Assembly: GCA_963697915.1 (NCBI GenBank)
Contig: OY969103.1
Location: 1,116,001-1,180,000, forward strand
DNA length: 64,000 nt
Direction of reading: 5' to 3'
Origin: VRUE01 sp963697915
Lineage (GTDB): Bacteria; Actinomycetota; Thermoleophilia; Solirubrobacterales; 70-9
Below the pieces are notes generated by a model. It searched no databases and was not told the origin of the DNA. It saw only the letters and a list, made by a program, of their open reading frames with translations. A program made the translations under genes and the position numbers. Positions within the stretch are counted from its first letter, which is position 1; each line of letters opens with the position of its first letter. Below are positions 36,987-46,948 of the stretch, piece after piece.

Positions 36987-38432
36987 TTGACTCCGTCACA
37001 GGGGCAGCAGATAGATGGCGATACGCCGCGCGAGGAATGCGGCGTCTTCGGCGTATACGCACCCGGCCACGACGTCGCCCGCCTCGCCTACTTCAGCCTC
37101 TACGCGCTGCAGCACCGCGGTCAGGAGTCGGCCGGGATCGCCACCTGCGAGGGCGGCCACATCACCACCCTGCGCGACTCGGGGCTGGTCTCCCAGGTCT
37201 TCGACGAGGAGAAGCTGCGGGCGCTGGCCGGCGACATGGCGATCGGACACGTGCGCTACTCGACCACCGGCGGGGGCTCCTGGGAGAACGCGCAACCGGT
37301 CTGGCGCGACGATGGCCGCGAGATCGCCCTCGCCCACAACGGAAACCTGACCAACGCGGTCGAGCTCTGGGGCGAGCTGAAGGAGGCCGGGATCTCCTTC
37401 CGCGGCACCTCCGACTCGGAGATCATCGCGGCGCTGATCTCCTCCAACGAGGGCCGCTACGTCGAGGACGCGGTCGCCGACGTGATGCCGCGCCTGCGCG
37501 GCGCCTACTCGACCGTGGCGATGACCAAGCGGGCGATCGTCGCCTTCCGCGACCCGCACGGGGTGCGGCCGCTCTCGCTGGGACGGCTCGGCGATCGCTT
37601 CGTCGTCGCCTCGGAGAGCTGCGCCTTCGACATCATCGGCGCCGAGCTGCTGCGCGAGGTGCGGCCGGGCGAGATGGTCTCGCTGACCGAGCGCGGGCTG
37701 GAGACGCGGCAGGTGGTGAAGAGTGGCCGTCCGGCGACCTGCGTCTTCGAGCACATCTACTTCTCCCGCCCCGACAGCCGGCTCGAGGGCAAGGTCCTGC
37801 AGCAGGTGCGCGGCCGGATGGGCGAGCTGCTCTGGGGCGAGGCGCCGGTCGACGCCGACCTGGTGATCGCGGTGCCGGACTCGGGCAACCCGGCGGCGGC
37901 CGGCTTCGCGCGTGCCTCGGGGCTGCCCCGTGACGACGGCCTGATCAAGAACCGCTACGTCGCCCGCACCTTCATCCAGCCCGGCCAGGAGCTGCGCAAG
38001 CACGGCCTGCGGCTGAAGTTCAACCCGCTGCCGGAGATCGTCTCCGGTCAGCGCGTCGTCGTCGTCGACGACTCGATCGTGCGCGGCAACACGACGCGGC
38101 AGATCGTCGGCATGCTGCGCGACGCCGGCGCCAGTGAGGTGCACCTGCGGATCTCGGCGCCGCCGATCCGCCACCCCTGCCACTACGGCGTCGACATGTC
38201 GACCCGCGAGGAGATGATCGCCCACGAACGGACGATCGAGGAGGTCGCCGACGAGCTCGGTGCCGACTCGCTCGCCTACCTCTCGATGGAGGGCGTCTAC
38301 GAGGCGATCGGCGGCGCCCCCGAGGACCACTGCGACGCCTGCTTCACCGGCCGCTACCCGCTCGGCGATCCCGAGGACGCGAACGGCAAGTTCGCGCTGG
38401 AGGACATCGCCGTCGTACCGGCCTCCGGCTAG
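36987..38432 (+). CDS. purF: amidophosphoribosyltransferase
   Basis: 481 residues from TTG 36987 (GAGGAAG upstream). First committed purine step: PRPP + glutamine to phosphoribosylamine. A propeptide of about 17 residues precedes EECGVFGVYAP, where Cys becomes the N-terminal nucleophile. Glutaminase domain with ALQHRGQESAGIA, GHVRYSTTGGG, FRDPHGVRPLSLG; PRTase domain with VVVVDDSIVRGNTTRQIV. Four Cys of the Bacillus-type 4Fe-4S cluster are present (TCVFEH, PCHYGVD, HCDAC), so it belongs to the processed, oxygen-sensitive class. Confidence 0.97.
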   Translation: MTPSQGQQIDGDTPREECGVFGVYAPGHDVARLAYFSLYALQHRGQESAGIATCEGGHITTLRDSGLVSQVFDEEKLRALAGDMAIGHVRYSTTGGGSWENAQPVWRDDGREIALAHNGNLTNAVELWGELKEAGISFRGTSDSEIIAALISSNEGRYVEDAVADVMPRLRGAYSTVAMTKRAIVAFRDPHGVRPLSLGRLGDRFVVASESCAFDIIGAELLREVRPGEMVSLTERGLETRQVVKSGRPATCVFEHIYFSRPDSRLEGKVLQQVRGRMGELLWGEAPVDADLVIAVPDSGNPAAAGFARASGLPRDDGLIKNRYVARTFIQPGQELRKHGLRLKFNPLPEIVSGQRVVVVDDSIVRGNTTRQIVGMLRDAGASEVHLRISAPPIRHPCHYGVDMSTREEMIAHERTIEEVADELGADSLAYLSMEGVYEAIGGAPEDHCDACFTGRYPLGDPEDANGKFALEDIAVVPASG

Positions 38433-38821
38433 ACGACCAGCTCCAGGCCGAGCCAGACGATCGCCAGCGAGGCGAGCAGGATCGCCGCCTGCAGGGCGTG
38501 CAATCGCGGCCGGCTCAGGTGGACGAGGGTCAGGGCGATCACCGCTCCGACCAAGCCGAGCTTCCACTGCAGGGTCGAGTCGCCGAAGAGGTCGTAGTGG
38601 GAGGCCATCGCCCAGCCGGTGACGAGGAGGACGCCGAGCGCGACCAGCGAGCCGTAGCCGAAGCGGCGCGCGATCGCGCGCACCTGGTCGCGCTCCCCCT
38701 CCGGCGCGCTGCGCATGACCGGGACCACGGCGAGCGCGAGGACGAGCTGGCCGCCGACGAAGAAGGCCATCGCCAGCAGGTGCAGGTAGAGGACCGCCTG
38801 CCAGAAGTCGCCGCCGCTCAT
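38429..38821 (-). CDS. small four-helix membrane protein (CopD/DUF2269-like)
   Basis: 130 residues from ATG 38821; an upstream in-frame start at 38851 adds ten residues and overlaps the palindrome. Four membrane helices: AVLYLHLLAMAFFVGGQLVLALAVV, YGSLVALGVLLVTGWAM, WKLGLVGAVIALTLVH and LQAAILLASLAIVWLGLELVV. The HLL...FFVGG pattern resembles CopD/DUF2269 proteins, some of which carry haem or copper ligands. Function unproven. Its stop overlaps the purF stop (CTAG). Confidence 0.6.
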   Translation of the reverse strand: MSGGDFWQAVLYLHLLAMAFFVGGQLVLALAVVPVMRSAPEGERDQVRAIARRFGYGSLVALGVLLVTGWAMASHYDLFGDSTLQWKLGLVGAVIALTLVHLSRPRLHALQAAILLASLAIVWLGLELVV

Positions 38822-38846
38822 GGGGCTGAGCGTAGTGATCGGCAAC

Positions 38847-38885
38847 CTCACGCGTTCTCCCTCTATTTCAGGGAGAACGCGTGAG
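38847..38885. repeat. palindromic repeat family A, copy 2
   Basis: Perfect 16-bp arms CTCACGCGTTCTCCCT / AGGGAGAACGCGTGAG around loop CTATTTC. It lies just downstream of the nitronate-monooxygenase stop (38898, minus). Same arms and loop as copies 1 and 3. Confidence 0.85.
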
Positions 38886-38897
38886 ATGTAGGCGGCC

Positions 38898-39740
38898 CTA
38901 CGGCGTCAGGGCGGCGACGAGCTCGGCGGCCGGACGAACCTCGTCGATGCGCGCCACGACCTCGCCCGCGTAGAGCGGGCCGGCGTCGACCAGCTCCGCT
39001 GGGCCGTCGTCGGTCGCGGCCAGCGGCGGGAGGGGCTCGCTGGAGCCGCCCTCGGTGGCGGCGTTCGGGACCACGCGGTGGGGAGCGGGCCAGCCGAGGC
39101 CGAAGAGCTCGGTGAGGATCGTCTCCTCAGCGGTCAGCAGACGCCGCTTGTACTCGGGGTGGGCGCTGCTCTCGTCAGAGAGCAGGAAGCGGGTGCCGGC
39201 GACGGCGGCGCTCGCCCCCGCCTCCAACGCACGCCGGACGTCGGCGCGCTCGGCGATCCCACCGGCGAGGAGCACGGGGAAGTCGGAGGGCAGTGCCGCT
39301 CTGACACGGGCGAGCAGCTCCAACCCGGGCTCGGTCCCGCGCACGTGGCCGCCGGCCTCGACGCCCTGGACGATCACCGCGTCGGCGCCCGCGGCATGGG
39401 CCTCCCGCGCCTCTTGCACCGACCCGCACTGATGGATCCAGGCATTGCCGGTGCGGCGCTCCGGCGTGCCCCAGAAGGTGACGACGAGATCCGCTGCCTC
39501 CGCTGCCTCGAACCAGGATCGCTCGGCGAAGGGGAGCAGCAGGTTGACCGCGATCGGCCTCTCGGTCAGCGCCCGCGCCGCGATCAGCTCCGCCTCGATC
39601 GCCTCCGGGCCCAGGACGGCGATCGTCCCCAGGCCGCCGGCCTCGGAGACGGCCACGGCCAGCTCGTGGCGGCTGATGCCTCCGCCCATGCCGGCCTGGA
39701 CGACGGGCTTCGCGATGCCGAGGCTTGCGAGGAAGTCCAC
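38898..39740 (-). CDS. nitronate monooxygenase / 2-nitropropane dioxygenase family FMN enzyme
   Basis: 280 residues from ATG 39740. TIM-barrel FMN protein: GIAKPVVQAGMGGGISRHELAVAVSEAGGLGTIAV, RPIAVNLLLPF, ADAVIVQGVEAGGHVRG (with the usual EAGGHxG catalytic-His segment), FPVLLAGGIAERADVRRALEAGASAAVAGTRFLLSDES. Oxidises nitronates or related acids in most members; some act as FabK-like enoyl reductases. Only 17 bp separate its start from divergent purN. Shorter than the usual 330-350 residues. Confidence 0.85.
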   Translation of the reverse strand: MDFLASLGIAKPVVQAGMGGGISRHELAVAVSEAGGLGTIAVLGPEAIEAELIAARALTERPIAVNLLLPFAERSWFEAAEAADLVVTFWGTPERRTGNAWIHQCGSVQEAREAHAAGADAVIVQGVEAGGHVRGTEPGLELLARVRAALPSDFPVLLAGGIAERADVRRALEAGASAAVAGTRFLLSDESSAHPEYKRRLLTAEETILTELFGLGWPAPHRVVPNAATEGGSSEPLPPLAATDDGPAELVDAGPLYAGEVVARIDEVRPAAELVAALTP

Positions 39741-39745
39741 GCGGC

Positions 39746-39751
39746 GATAAT
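39746..39751 (+). promoter_or_regulatory. GATAAT -10-like hexamer, 6 nt before purN
   Basis: In the 17-bp divergent gap, GATAAT is followed by GCCAGC and GTG (39758). It would give a leaderless purN-purH transcript whose upstream promoter DNA lies inside the nitronate-monooxygenase gene. Confidence 0.4.
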
Positions 39752-39757
39752 GCCAGC

Positions 39758-40347
39758 GTGGCCGCTGCCTTCAAGCTCGTCGTGCTCGCCTCGGGGTCGG
39801 GCACGAACCTGCAGGCGATCCTCGACACGCTGCACGGGCGCGAGGGGATAGAGGTTGTCGGAGTCGGCTCGGACAAGCCGGGGGCGCGGGCGCTGGAGCG
39901 GGCGCGGACGGCGGGGGTCGAGACCGCGGTCTTCCCGCGCGAGGAGCACGCCGACCGGGCGGCGCGCGACGCGGCGATGGGCGAGTGGATCGAGGCGCGG
40001 GGCGCCGACCTCGTCGCCCTCGCCGGCTACATGCAGCTGCTCTCCCCCGCCTTCGTCGAGCGCTTCCGCGACCGCGTCGTCAACGTCCACCCGGCGCTGC
40101 TGCCCTCCTTTCCCGGCCTCGACGCGATCGGCCAGGCGCTGGAGGCCGGCGTCGAGACGACCGGGGTGACCATCCACTTCGTCGACGAGGGCGTCGACAC
40201 GGGGGCGCCGATCCTGCAGCGCGAGGTGCCGGTGCCGCCGGATCGCGACCGGGCGCGCCTGGAGGAGGCGATCCACACGGTCGAGCACGAGCTCTACCCG
40301 GAGGCGATCCGCATGATCGCGCGGAGCGAGGTTAGGATCGGCAGCAA

Positions 40348-40351
<4 letters not shown>
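39758..40351 (+). CDS. purN: phosphoribosylglycinamide formyltransferase (GART)
   Basis: 197 residues from GTG 39758; the ORF opens 11 codons earlier inside the promoter gap. Transfers formyl from 10-formyl-THF to GAR. Seen: KLVVLASGSGTNLQAILD, VALAGYMQLLSPAFVERF, VVNVHPALLPSFPGLDAIGQALEAGVETTGVTIHFVDEGVDTGAPILQ, which include the Asn-His-Asp catalytic set. Stop overlaps purH (GTGA). Confidence 0.96.
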
Positions 40352-41960
<1,609 letters not shown>

Positions 41961-41964
<4 letters not shown>

Positions 41965-42593
41965 ACGGTCAATTCCCTCTGGGCCGCGCTGGCCTGGCGG
42001 ACGTGGGCGCAGACTTCCTCGGCGGTGTTGGCGGTGACGAGGAGCTCCTTGTCGACGGGGGCGATCATGCCCTCGTCCTCGAGCGCGGTGTCGATCCAGT
42101 CGAGCAGCGGCGCCCAGTGCTCGGTGTCGACCAGGATCGTCGGGAATAGCTTGATCCGGCGGGTCTGGATCAGGGTCAGGCTCTCGAACAGCTCGTCCAT
42201 CGTGCCGAAGCCGCCGGGGAAGATGACGAAGGCGCGGGCGTAGCGGACGAACATCAGCTTGCGGGCGAAGAAGTAGTGGAAGTCGAGGCCGCGGTTGACG
42301 TAGGGGTTGACGTGCTGCTCCATCGGCAGCTCGATGTTGAGCCCGACCGAGACGCCGCCGGCCTCGGCGGCGCCGCGATTGGCCGCCTCCATCAGGCCGG
42401 GCCCGCCGCCGGTGATCACCGTGTAGCCCTCCTTGGCCAGGCAGCCGGCGGTCTGGCGGCAGAGCTCGTACCAGCGGTGGCCCTCGCCGATCCGCGCCGA
42501 GCCGAAGACCGAGACGCCGTCGTCGACGTCGCGCAGGACGTCGAAGCCGCGCTCGACCTCCGCCCGGATCCGTTCGAGCCGCAGGTCGTCCAG
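41961..42593 (-). CDS. LOG/TIGR00730 family Rossmann-fold protein (start codon unclear)
   Basis: Lysine-decarboxylase-like fold; relatives hydrolyse cytokinin-like nucleotide 5'-monophosphates to free base and ribose phosphate. Seen: VSVFGSARIGEGHRWYELC, TMITGGGPGLMEAANRGAAEAGG (PGGGTxxE-type site with FVIFPGGFGTMDELFESLTLIQT downstream). The first ATG (42419) lies inside the conserved ITGGGPG motif and would delete the first beta-alpha unit. The homologous frame continues upstream (SWENDKELLRQPCDVEELDDLRLERIRAE) to the tRNA-Lys gene with no ATG, GTG or TTG. The start given is a CTG at 42593; the real start is unresolved. Confidence 0.7.
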
Positions 42594-42649
42594 CTCCTCG
42601 ACGTCGCAGGGCTGGCGGAGGAGCTCCTTGTCGTTCTCCCAGGACGTAG

Positions 42650-42723
42650 TGCCCCCGGCGGGATTCGAACCCGCGCCGCGCGGCTTAAAAGGCCGCCGCT
42701 CTAACCAACTGAGCTACAGGGGC
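42650..42723 (-). tRNA. tRNA-Lys (anticodon TTT)
   Basis: 74-nt cloverleaf on the minus strand: acceptor GCCCCTG / CGGGGGC with discriminator A, D arm GCTCAGTTGGTTAGAGC, anticodon loop CTTTTAA (anticodon TTT), T arm GCGGGTTCGAATCCCGC. CCA is not encoded. It lies immediately upstream of the LOG-family frame on the same strand. Confidence 0.95.
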
Positions 42724-42737
42724 GCGCGGCCCATGGT

Positions 42738-42773
42738 AGTGCCCGACCCCGCAAACAGGCAGGGCCGGGCACT
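42738..42773 (-). terminator. hairpin after the secreted repeat protein gene
   Basis: AGTGCCCGACCC and GGGCCGGGCACT pair over 12 bp with one mismatch, 18 bp downstream of the stop at 42791 (minus) and just before tRNA-Lys. It would separate the two transcripts. Confidence 0.55.
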
Positions 42774-42790
42774 CCGAGGAAGCTCAGGAG

Positions 42791-43393
42791 CTAGCCGGCG
42801 AAGTTGTACTGCGGGCCTTGGGGCGGTGCCGGGTGGTAATCCGGGCCCGCCGTGTTGGCGCCTCCCGGCTTCTCAATCACCACGCAGACCGCGGTCACGG
42901 TCATCGTGATGCCCTGGTTGCTCCATCCGGAAGCGCTCGCCGTCCAGCCGGTTCGCAACGGGCTCGGACCGCTTTCGGTGACGCTCGCGTTGTCGGGGTT
43001 GCTCAGGGTTGCCCCGCCGCCGATCGCGTAACTGCCCGCAGGACAGTTGGCGGTTGCCGTGCCACGCTTCCCCCAGTCTGGAAGCGTCATCGTCGTCGTT
43101 TCAAACCGCACGTCGGCGAGAGCGGCCGCGCTGACCTCGGTCAGCGTCTTCTCGTTTATCTGCGCGCTCGTCAGGGAGTTCGCCTTTACCTGGTTGCCGG
43201 TCAACGACTCCGGTTTGATCCGGTTGGGCGGGATCGTCTTCGGCTTGATCCGGTTTCCGGGCACCGAGCTCTTCTTGATCTGCTTGCCGTTGATCTTCCC
43301 GGCCGCGTAGACCGAGCCGCCGAGGGCGATGAAGAGAGCCAGACAGGCAACGACGTTGGAAAACGAGAACCACTTCAAGACTCGATCGATCAA
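42791..43393 (-). CDS. secreted protein with short tandem NxIKPxSLTGxQV-type repeats
   Basis: 200 residues from ATG 43393. Signal sequence or anchor SNVVACLALFIALGGSVYAA, then about 55 residues of degenerate repeats every 10-11 residues (GKINGKQIKKSSVPGNRIKP, NRIKPESLTGNQVKANSLT, SAQINEKTLTEV), likely a short beta-solenoid stalk. The C-terminal 100 residues include NCPAGSYAIGGGATLSNPD and end Pro/Tyr-rich. This architecture is, from my knowledge, typical of Thermoleophilia surface proteins; its function is not known. Codon use is less GC-biased than in its neighbours. Confidence 0.75.
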   Translation of the reverse strand: MIDRVLKWFSFSNVVACLALFIALGGSVYAAGKINGKQIKKSSVPGNRIKPKTIPPNRIKPESLTGNQVKANSLTSAQINEKTLTEVSAAALADVRFETTTMTLPDWGKRGTATANCPAGSYAIGGGATLSNPDNASVTESGPSPLRTGWTASASGWSNQGITMTVTAVCVVIEKPGGANTAGPDYHPAPPQGPQYNFAG

Positions 43394-43483
43394 AGCGAAC
43401 CCCCTTAGTTGACAATGGTTGAAACCTATTGCATACCCAGGGAAAACTAGGTGGTACGCAGAGGTACGCAGGAGCCCGTGCGA

Positions 43484-44458
43484 TCAGGAAAGCTCGGGCA
43501 TGCCCTTGTACGACGTCGAGGCGACGGCGTGGGTGCGGGAGGGGATGCGGCCGGCGCAGCGGGCCGCGTAGCCGGCCTCGACCGCGCCGCGCAGGGCGCG
43601 CGCCATCACCGCCGGGTCCTCGGCGCCGAAGATCGAGCTGGCCGCCATCACCGCGTCGCAGCCGAGCTCGATCGCCAGCGCCGCGTCGGAGGCGGTGCCG
43701 ATGCCGGCGTCGAGAATGACCGGGACGCCGGCGCGCTCGGCCAGGATCGAGATGTTGTACGGGTTGCGGATGCCGGCGCCGGAGCCGATCGGCGAGCCGA
43801 GCGGCATCACCGCGGCGCAGCCGGCCTCCTCGAGGCGGCGGGCGAGGATCGGGTCGTCGCTGGTGTAGGGGAGGACGGTGAAGCCCTCGCCGACCAGGGT
43901 CTCGGCGGCGTCGAGCAACTCGACCGCGTCGGGGTAGAGGGTGCGGTCGTCGCCGATCACCTCGAGCTTGATCCAATCGGTCTCGAAGGCCTCGCGGGCG
44001 AGGCGAGCGGTGCGAACCGCGTCGCGGGCGGTGAAGCAGCCGGCCGTGTTGGGCAGGGCGAAGAGGCCGAGCCGGTCGAGCACCTCGAGCACCGAGCCCT
44101 TCGCCGCCGGGTCGACGCGGCGCAGGGCGACGGTGACCATCTCCGTGCCCGAGGCGGCCAGGGCCTCCTCCATCTGCTCCAGCGAGCGGAAGCCGCCCGT
44201 GCCGGCGATCAGCCGCGAGGACCACTGGCGGCCACCCAGCTCCCAGGTTTCCGCGCCGCCCTGGATCGCGGCCAGGACTTCGACCCGCTGCCCCTCGGCG
44301 AGCGGCGTCGACGCCCACTCGCTGTGCGGGACGACCTCGCCCTCGAGCGCGGCGGCGACGCCGTGCGATCCGTCGCCGGCGCCGCTCTCGCGCACCGCGT
44401 CGGCCATGGTCGCGCCCGCCGGCAGCTCGCGGGGGTCGCCGTTGAGCTCGATCCTCAT
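43484..44458 (-). CDS. thiG: ThiS-ThiG fusion: sulfur carrier plus thiazole synthase
   Basis: 324 residues from ATG 44458, overlapping the thiO stop (ATGA). Residues 1-68 are ThiS (MRIELNGDPRELPAGATMAD ... RVEVLAAIQGG) ending in the diglycine that must carry the thiocarboxylate. The chain runs straight on into ThiG: WELGGRQWSSRLIAGTGGF, DWIKLEVIGDDRTLYPD (Schiff-base Lys), VLPYTSDDPILARRLEEAGCAAVMPLGSPIGSGAGI, VPVILDAGIGTASDAALAIELGCDAVM. With dehydroglycine from ThiO this makes the thiamine thiazole. Separate ThiS has a free C-terminal GG; here it is internal, so it must be cleaved or activated differently. ThiF is not in the window. Confidence 0.92.
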   Translation of the reverse strand: MRIELNGDPRELPAGATMADAVRESGAGDGSHGVAAALEGEVVPHSEWASTPLAEGQRVEVLAAIQGGAETWELGGRQWSSRLIAGTGGFRSLEQMEEALAASGTEMVTVALRRVDPAAKGSVLEVLDRLGLFALPNTAGCFTARDAVRTARLAREAFETDWIKLEVIGDDRTLYPDAVELLDAAETLVGEGFTVLPYTSDDPILARRLEEAGCAAVMPLGSPIGSGAGIRNPYNISILAERAGVPVILDAGIGTASDAALAIELGCDAVMAASSIFGAEDPAVMARALRGAVEAGYAARCAGRIPSRTHAVASTSYKGMPELS

Positions 44459-45552
44459 ACCCGCGCCCCCTCGATCTGCTCGGCCAGAGCGTTGGCGCTG
44501 AGCGGCGCCAGCAGGATCCCGTTGCGGTAGTGACCGCTGGCCCAGAGCAGGCCGTCGAGCGGCGCGGGGCCGACCAGCGGCAGGTTGTCCGGCGTCCCTG
44601 GCCGCAACCCGGCGGCGGCCTCGACCAGCTCCATCTCGGCGACCTCGGGGAGCAGGCGGTAGGACTCGCGCAGCAGCTCGTGGACGCCGCCCGCGGTGAC
44701 CGCGGTGTCGAAGCCCTGCTCCTCGACGGTGGCCCCGGCGATCAGGCGACCGTCGGGGCGCGGCACCAGGTAGACGCGCTCGGAGACGACGATCCGCTCG
44801 CAGGGCGCGGCCCCGTCGCGGGAGCGCAGCTCGAGGATCTGGCCCTTGACCGGCCGCACCGGCGGGCGGCCCTCGGGCGGCAGCCACTCGGCCTGGCCCG
44901 ACCAGGCACCGGCGGCGAGGACCGTCGCCGCCGCGCGCAGCTCGGCGCCGTCGCCGGTGCGCACACCGGCGACGCGCTCGCCCTCGCGCAGCGCCGCGGT
45001 CACCTCCGTGCCGGTCCGCAGGTCGGCGCCAGCGGCGGCCAGGGCGCCAAGCAGCGCCGCGGTAAGGGCACGCGGGTCGACCGCGCCCTCGTCGGGCGCG
45101 TGGACGCCGCCGCTGAAGGACGGGGTGAGGCCGGGCTCGAGATCGCGGCAGCGGCGCGGGGGCAGCCACTCGGCCCCGAGACCGAGCGAGCGCTGCAGCT
45201 CGTGCACGCGGCGCAGCTCCGCCGCCTCGTCGCGGTCGAGGGCGACGTGCAGGGCGCCGTTGCGGACGTAGCCGGTGTCGAGGCCGCTCTCGCGCTCGAG
45301 CTCGGCGACGAAGTCGGGGTAGAGCTCGGCGGCGGCCAGGGTCAGCTTCAGCAGCTCCGGCTCGCCAAAGGCGAGCTCGCCGACCGGGGCGAGCATCCCG
45401 GCCGCTACCCGGGTCGCGCCGGCGGGCGGCCGGGCCCGGTCGACGACCGCGACATCGGCCCCGCGCTGCGCCAGGCGCCAGGCGCAGGAGAGGCCGATGA
45501 CACCGCCTCCGACGATTACCGCGTCGTAGTTCGTCTGATGCTCGCTCAACAT
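44455..45552 (-). CDS. thiO: glycine oxidase ThiO
   Basis: 365 residues from ATG 45552; TTG 45549 has the better spacing to GGAGG and is an alternative. FAD-dependent oxidase of the DAO family: YDAVIVGGGVIGLSCAWRLAQRGADVAVVDRARPPAGATRVAAGML (FAD site), ATVLAAGAWSGQ, VKGQILELRSRDG, VYLVPRPDGRLIAGATVEEQGFD and AAAGLRPGTPDNLPLVGPAPLDGLLWASGHYRNGILLAP. Makes iminoacetate from glycine for thiazole formation, used by the downstream ThiS-ThiG protein. Controlled by the TPP riboswitch immediately upstream. Confidence 0.94.
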   Translation of the reverse strand: MLSEHQTNYDAVIVGGGVIGLSCAWRLAQRGADVAVVDRARPPAGATRVAAGMLAPVGELAFGEPELLKLTLAAAELYPDFVAELERESGLDTGYVRNGALHVALDRDEAAELRRVHELQRSLGLGAEWLPPRRCRDLEPGLTPSFSGGVHAPDEGAVDPRALTAALLGALAAAGADLRTGTEVTAALREGERVAGVRTGDGAELRAAATVLAAGAWSGQAEWLPPEGRPPVRPVKGQILELRSRDGAAPCERIVVSERVYLVPRPDGRLIAGATVEEQGFDTAVTAGGVHELLRESYRLLPEVAEMELVEAAAGLRPGTPDNLPLVGPAPLDGLLWASGHYRNGILLAPLSANALAEQIEGARV

Positions 45553-45637
45553 TGCCTCCGCCGGCATTACCCGGATCAGGTCCAACGGTCGGCGGCCTCG
45601 ATGCCGCCCTCTCAGCCTCGGTGGGGCTCCCGCACTG
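45553..45637 (-). promoter_or_regulatory. TPP riboswitch (THI element) upstream of thiO
   Basis: On the minus strand the leader reads GGCTGAGAGGG (conserved pyrimidine-sensing half), a GCGGC/GCCGC variable stem, then ACCTGATCCGGGTAATGCC and GGCGGAGGC, the hallmark THI-box segments. The 3' end runs into the start codon: GGAGG (45559-45555) is part of the closing region, so TPP binding should hide the ribosome-binding site. This points to translational rather than transcriptional control. Confidence 0.93.
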
Positions 45638-45695
45638 CTCCCGATGGTACCCCTCCTGCGGCGCTGGCCAGGCCCACGTTCGTAAGATCGGGGAT

Positions 45696-46382
45696 ATGAG
45701 CTTGGCGATGCCCGAGGACCGAGGCCCACTGCGGCGCGAGCGGCTGCGCACGGCGCGGCTCTACTTCGTCTGCGAGGCGCTGGTCGGCGGTGAGGACCCC
45801 GAGGCGCTGCTCAACGCGGCGCTGAGCGGCGGCGTCGACATCGTCCAGCTGCGCGAGAAGGAGCTCGATCGCGACGAGATCGAGCGCTCCGCGCGTACCT
45901 ACCGCCGGCTCTGCGACACCTACAGCGCCCTCTTCGTCGTCAACGACGACCCCTACCTGGCGCGCAGCTGCAACGCCGACGGCGTCCACCTGGGCCAGGA
46001 CGACATGCCGGTCGAGGAGGCGCGTGAGCTGCTCGGGCCGGAGATGATCATCGGCCTCTCGACCCACTCCGAGGAGCAGCTGGCGGCAAGCGCCGGGCGC
46101 CCGGTCGACTACGTCAGCGTCGGGCCGATCTGGGAGACGCCGACCAAAGCGGGGCGGCCGGGGGTCGGCCTCGGCCTGGTCGAGCACGCCGCCATCGCGG
46201 CCCCCCACCCCTTCTTCGCGATCGGCGGCGTCGACCCCGGCAACGCGGCCGAGGTGGTCGCCGCCGGCGCCACGCGGCTGGGCGCGGTGCGGGCGATCCG
46301 CGACGCCGAGGAGCCCGCCGCGGCGGCAGCGGCGCTGCGCGAGTCGCTGGCCGCGGTCGGGGGAGCCGCCCCCGGTGCCTGA
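45696..46382 (+). CDS. thiE: thiamine-phosphate synthase
   Basis: 228 residues from ATG 45696; the frame upstream runs through the riboswitch region antisense and is rejected. Joins HMP-pyrophosphate and thiazole phosphate. Seen: LYFVCEALVGGEDPEALLNAALSGGVDIVQLREKE, FVVNDDPYLARSCNADGVHLGQDDMPVEEARELLG, IIGLSTHSEEQLAA, DYVSVGPIWETPTKAG, PFFAIGGVDPGNAAEVVAAGATRLGAVRAI. Divergent from thiO. TAAGAT lies 7 nt before the ATG (45683-45688), so this side seems to have a leaderless promoter without a riboswitch. Confidence 0.95.
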   Translation: MSLAMPEDRGPLRRERLRTARLYFVCEALVGGEDPEALLNAALSGGVDIVQLREKELDRDEIERSARTYRRLCDTYSALFVVNDDPYLARSCNADGVHLGQDDMPVEEARELLGPEMIIGLSTHSEEQLAASAGRPVDYVSVGPIWETPTKAGRPGVGLGLVEHAAIAAPHPFFAIGGVDPGNAAEVVAAGATRLGAVRAIRDAEEPAAAAAALRESLAAVGGAAPGA

Positions 46383-46878
46383 CCCCGAGGGCCAGGGCGA
46401 ACGCGGCGCCTCCCCCACGCCACGCGAGCGGATGGAGCGCGGCTACGCCCGCGCCGAGGAGCGCAACCGCGCGGTGCGCGCGAAGCTCGAGCCGCTCGCC
46501 CCGGGGCAGCGGCCGCTGGTGGTGACGATCGGCGCGGTCCTCTCCGGCCTGATCTCGCTCTCCATCGTCGTCGCCTACCTGCTCGGCGCCGAGGTCGACG
46601 GCGAGAAGCCGCCGCTGGCGCGGGCGCTGGCGCCCGCCCTGCTGATGGGGATCATGGCCTGGGGCATGTGGCGGGCCCGCTACTGGGCCGTGCTCGGCTT
46701 CCAGGCGCTGCTCGTCCTGCTCATCTTCAGCTCCTTCTTCGCCCTCGCCGTGCAGGCCTCGAGCGCCAGGCAGATCGCCGCCGCGGTCGGCCTGCTCGCC
46801 GTCTCCGGCGCCTTCTTCTTCTTCATGGTCAAGGCGATGGCCCGGATCCAGATGCCGCGGCGCCCCTCGCAGGACTGA
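46375..46878 (+). CDS. hypothetical membrane protein
   Basis: 167 residues from GTG 46375, overlapping the thiE end by eight bases. Charged N-terminus (TPRERMERGYARAEERNRAVRAKLEPLAPGQRP) followed by four hydrophobic segments: LVVTIGAVLSGLISLSIVVAYLLG, ALAPALLMGIMAWGMW, WAVLGFQALLVLLIFSSFFALAV and IAAAVGLLAVSGAFFFFMVKAM. No family recognised. Translational coupling to thiE suggests co-expression, perhaps only through compaction. Confidence 0.7.
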   Translation: MPDPEGQGERGASPTPRERMERGYARAEERNRAVRAKLEPLAPGQRPLVVTIGAVLSGLISLSIVVAYLLGAEVDGEKPPLARALAPALLMGIMAWGMWRARYWAVLGFQALLVLLIFSSFFALAVQASSARQIAAAVGLLAVSGAFFFFMVKAMARIQMPRRPSQD

Positions 46879-46948
46879 GGACCCCCCAATCGTCGGTTTC
46901 CGCCGGTTTCGAGGCGAGATGGATTGTCCGGTTCTATAGGCTCAGCCT

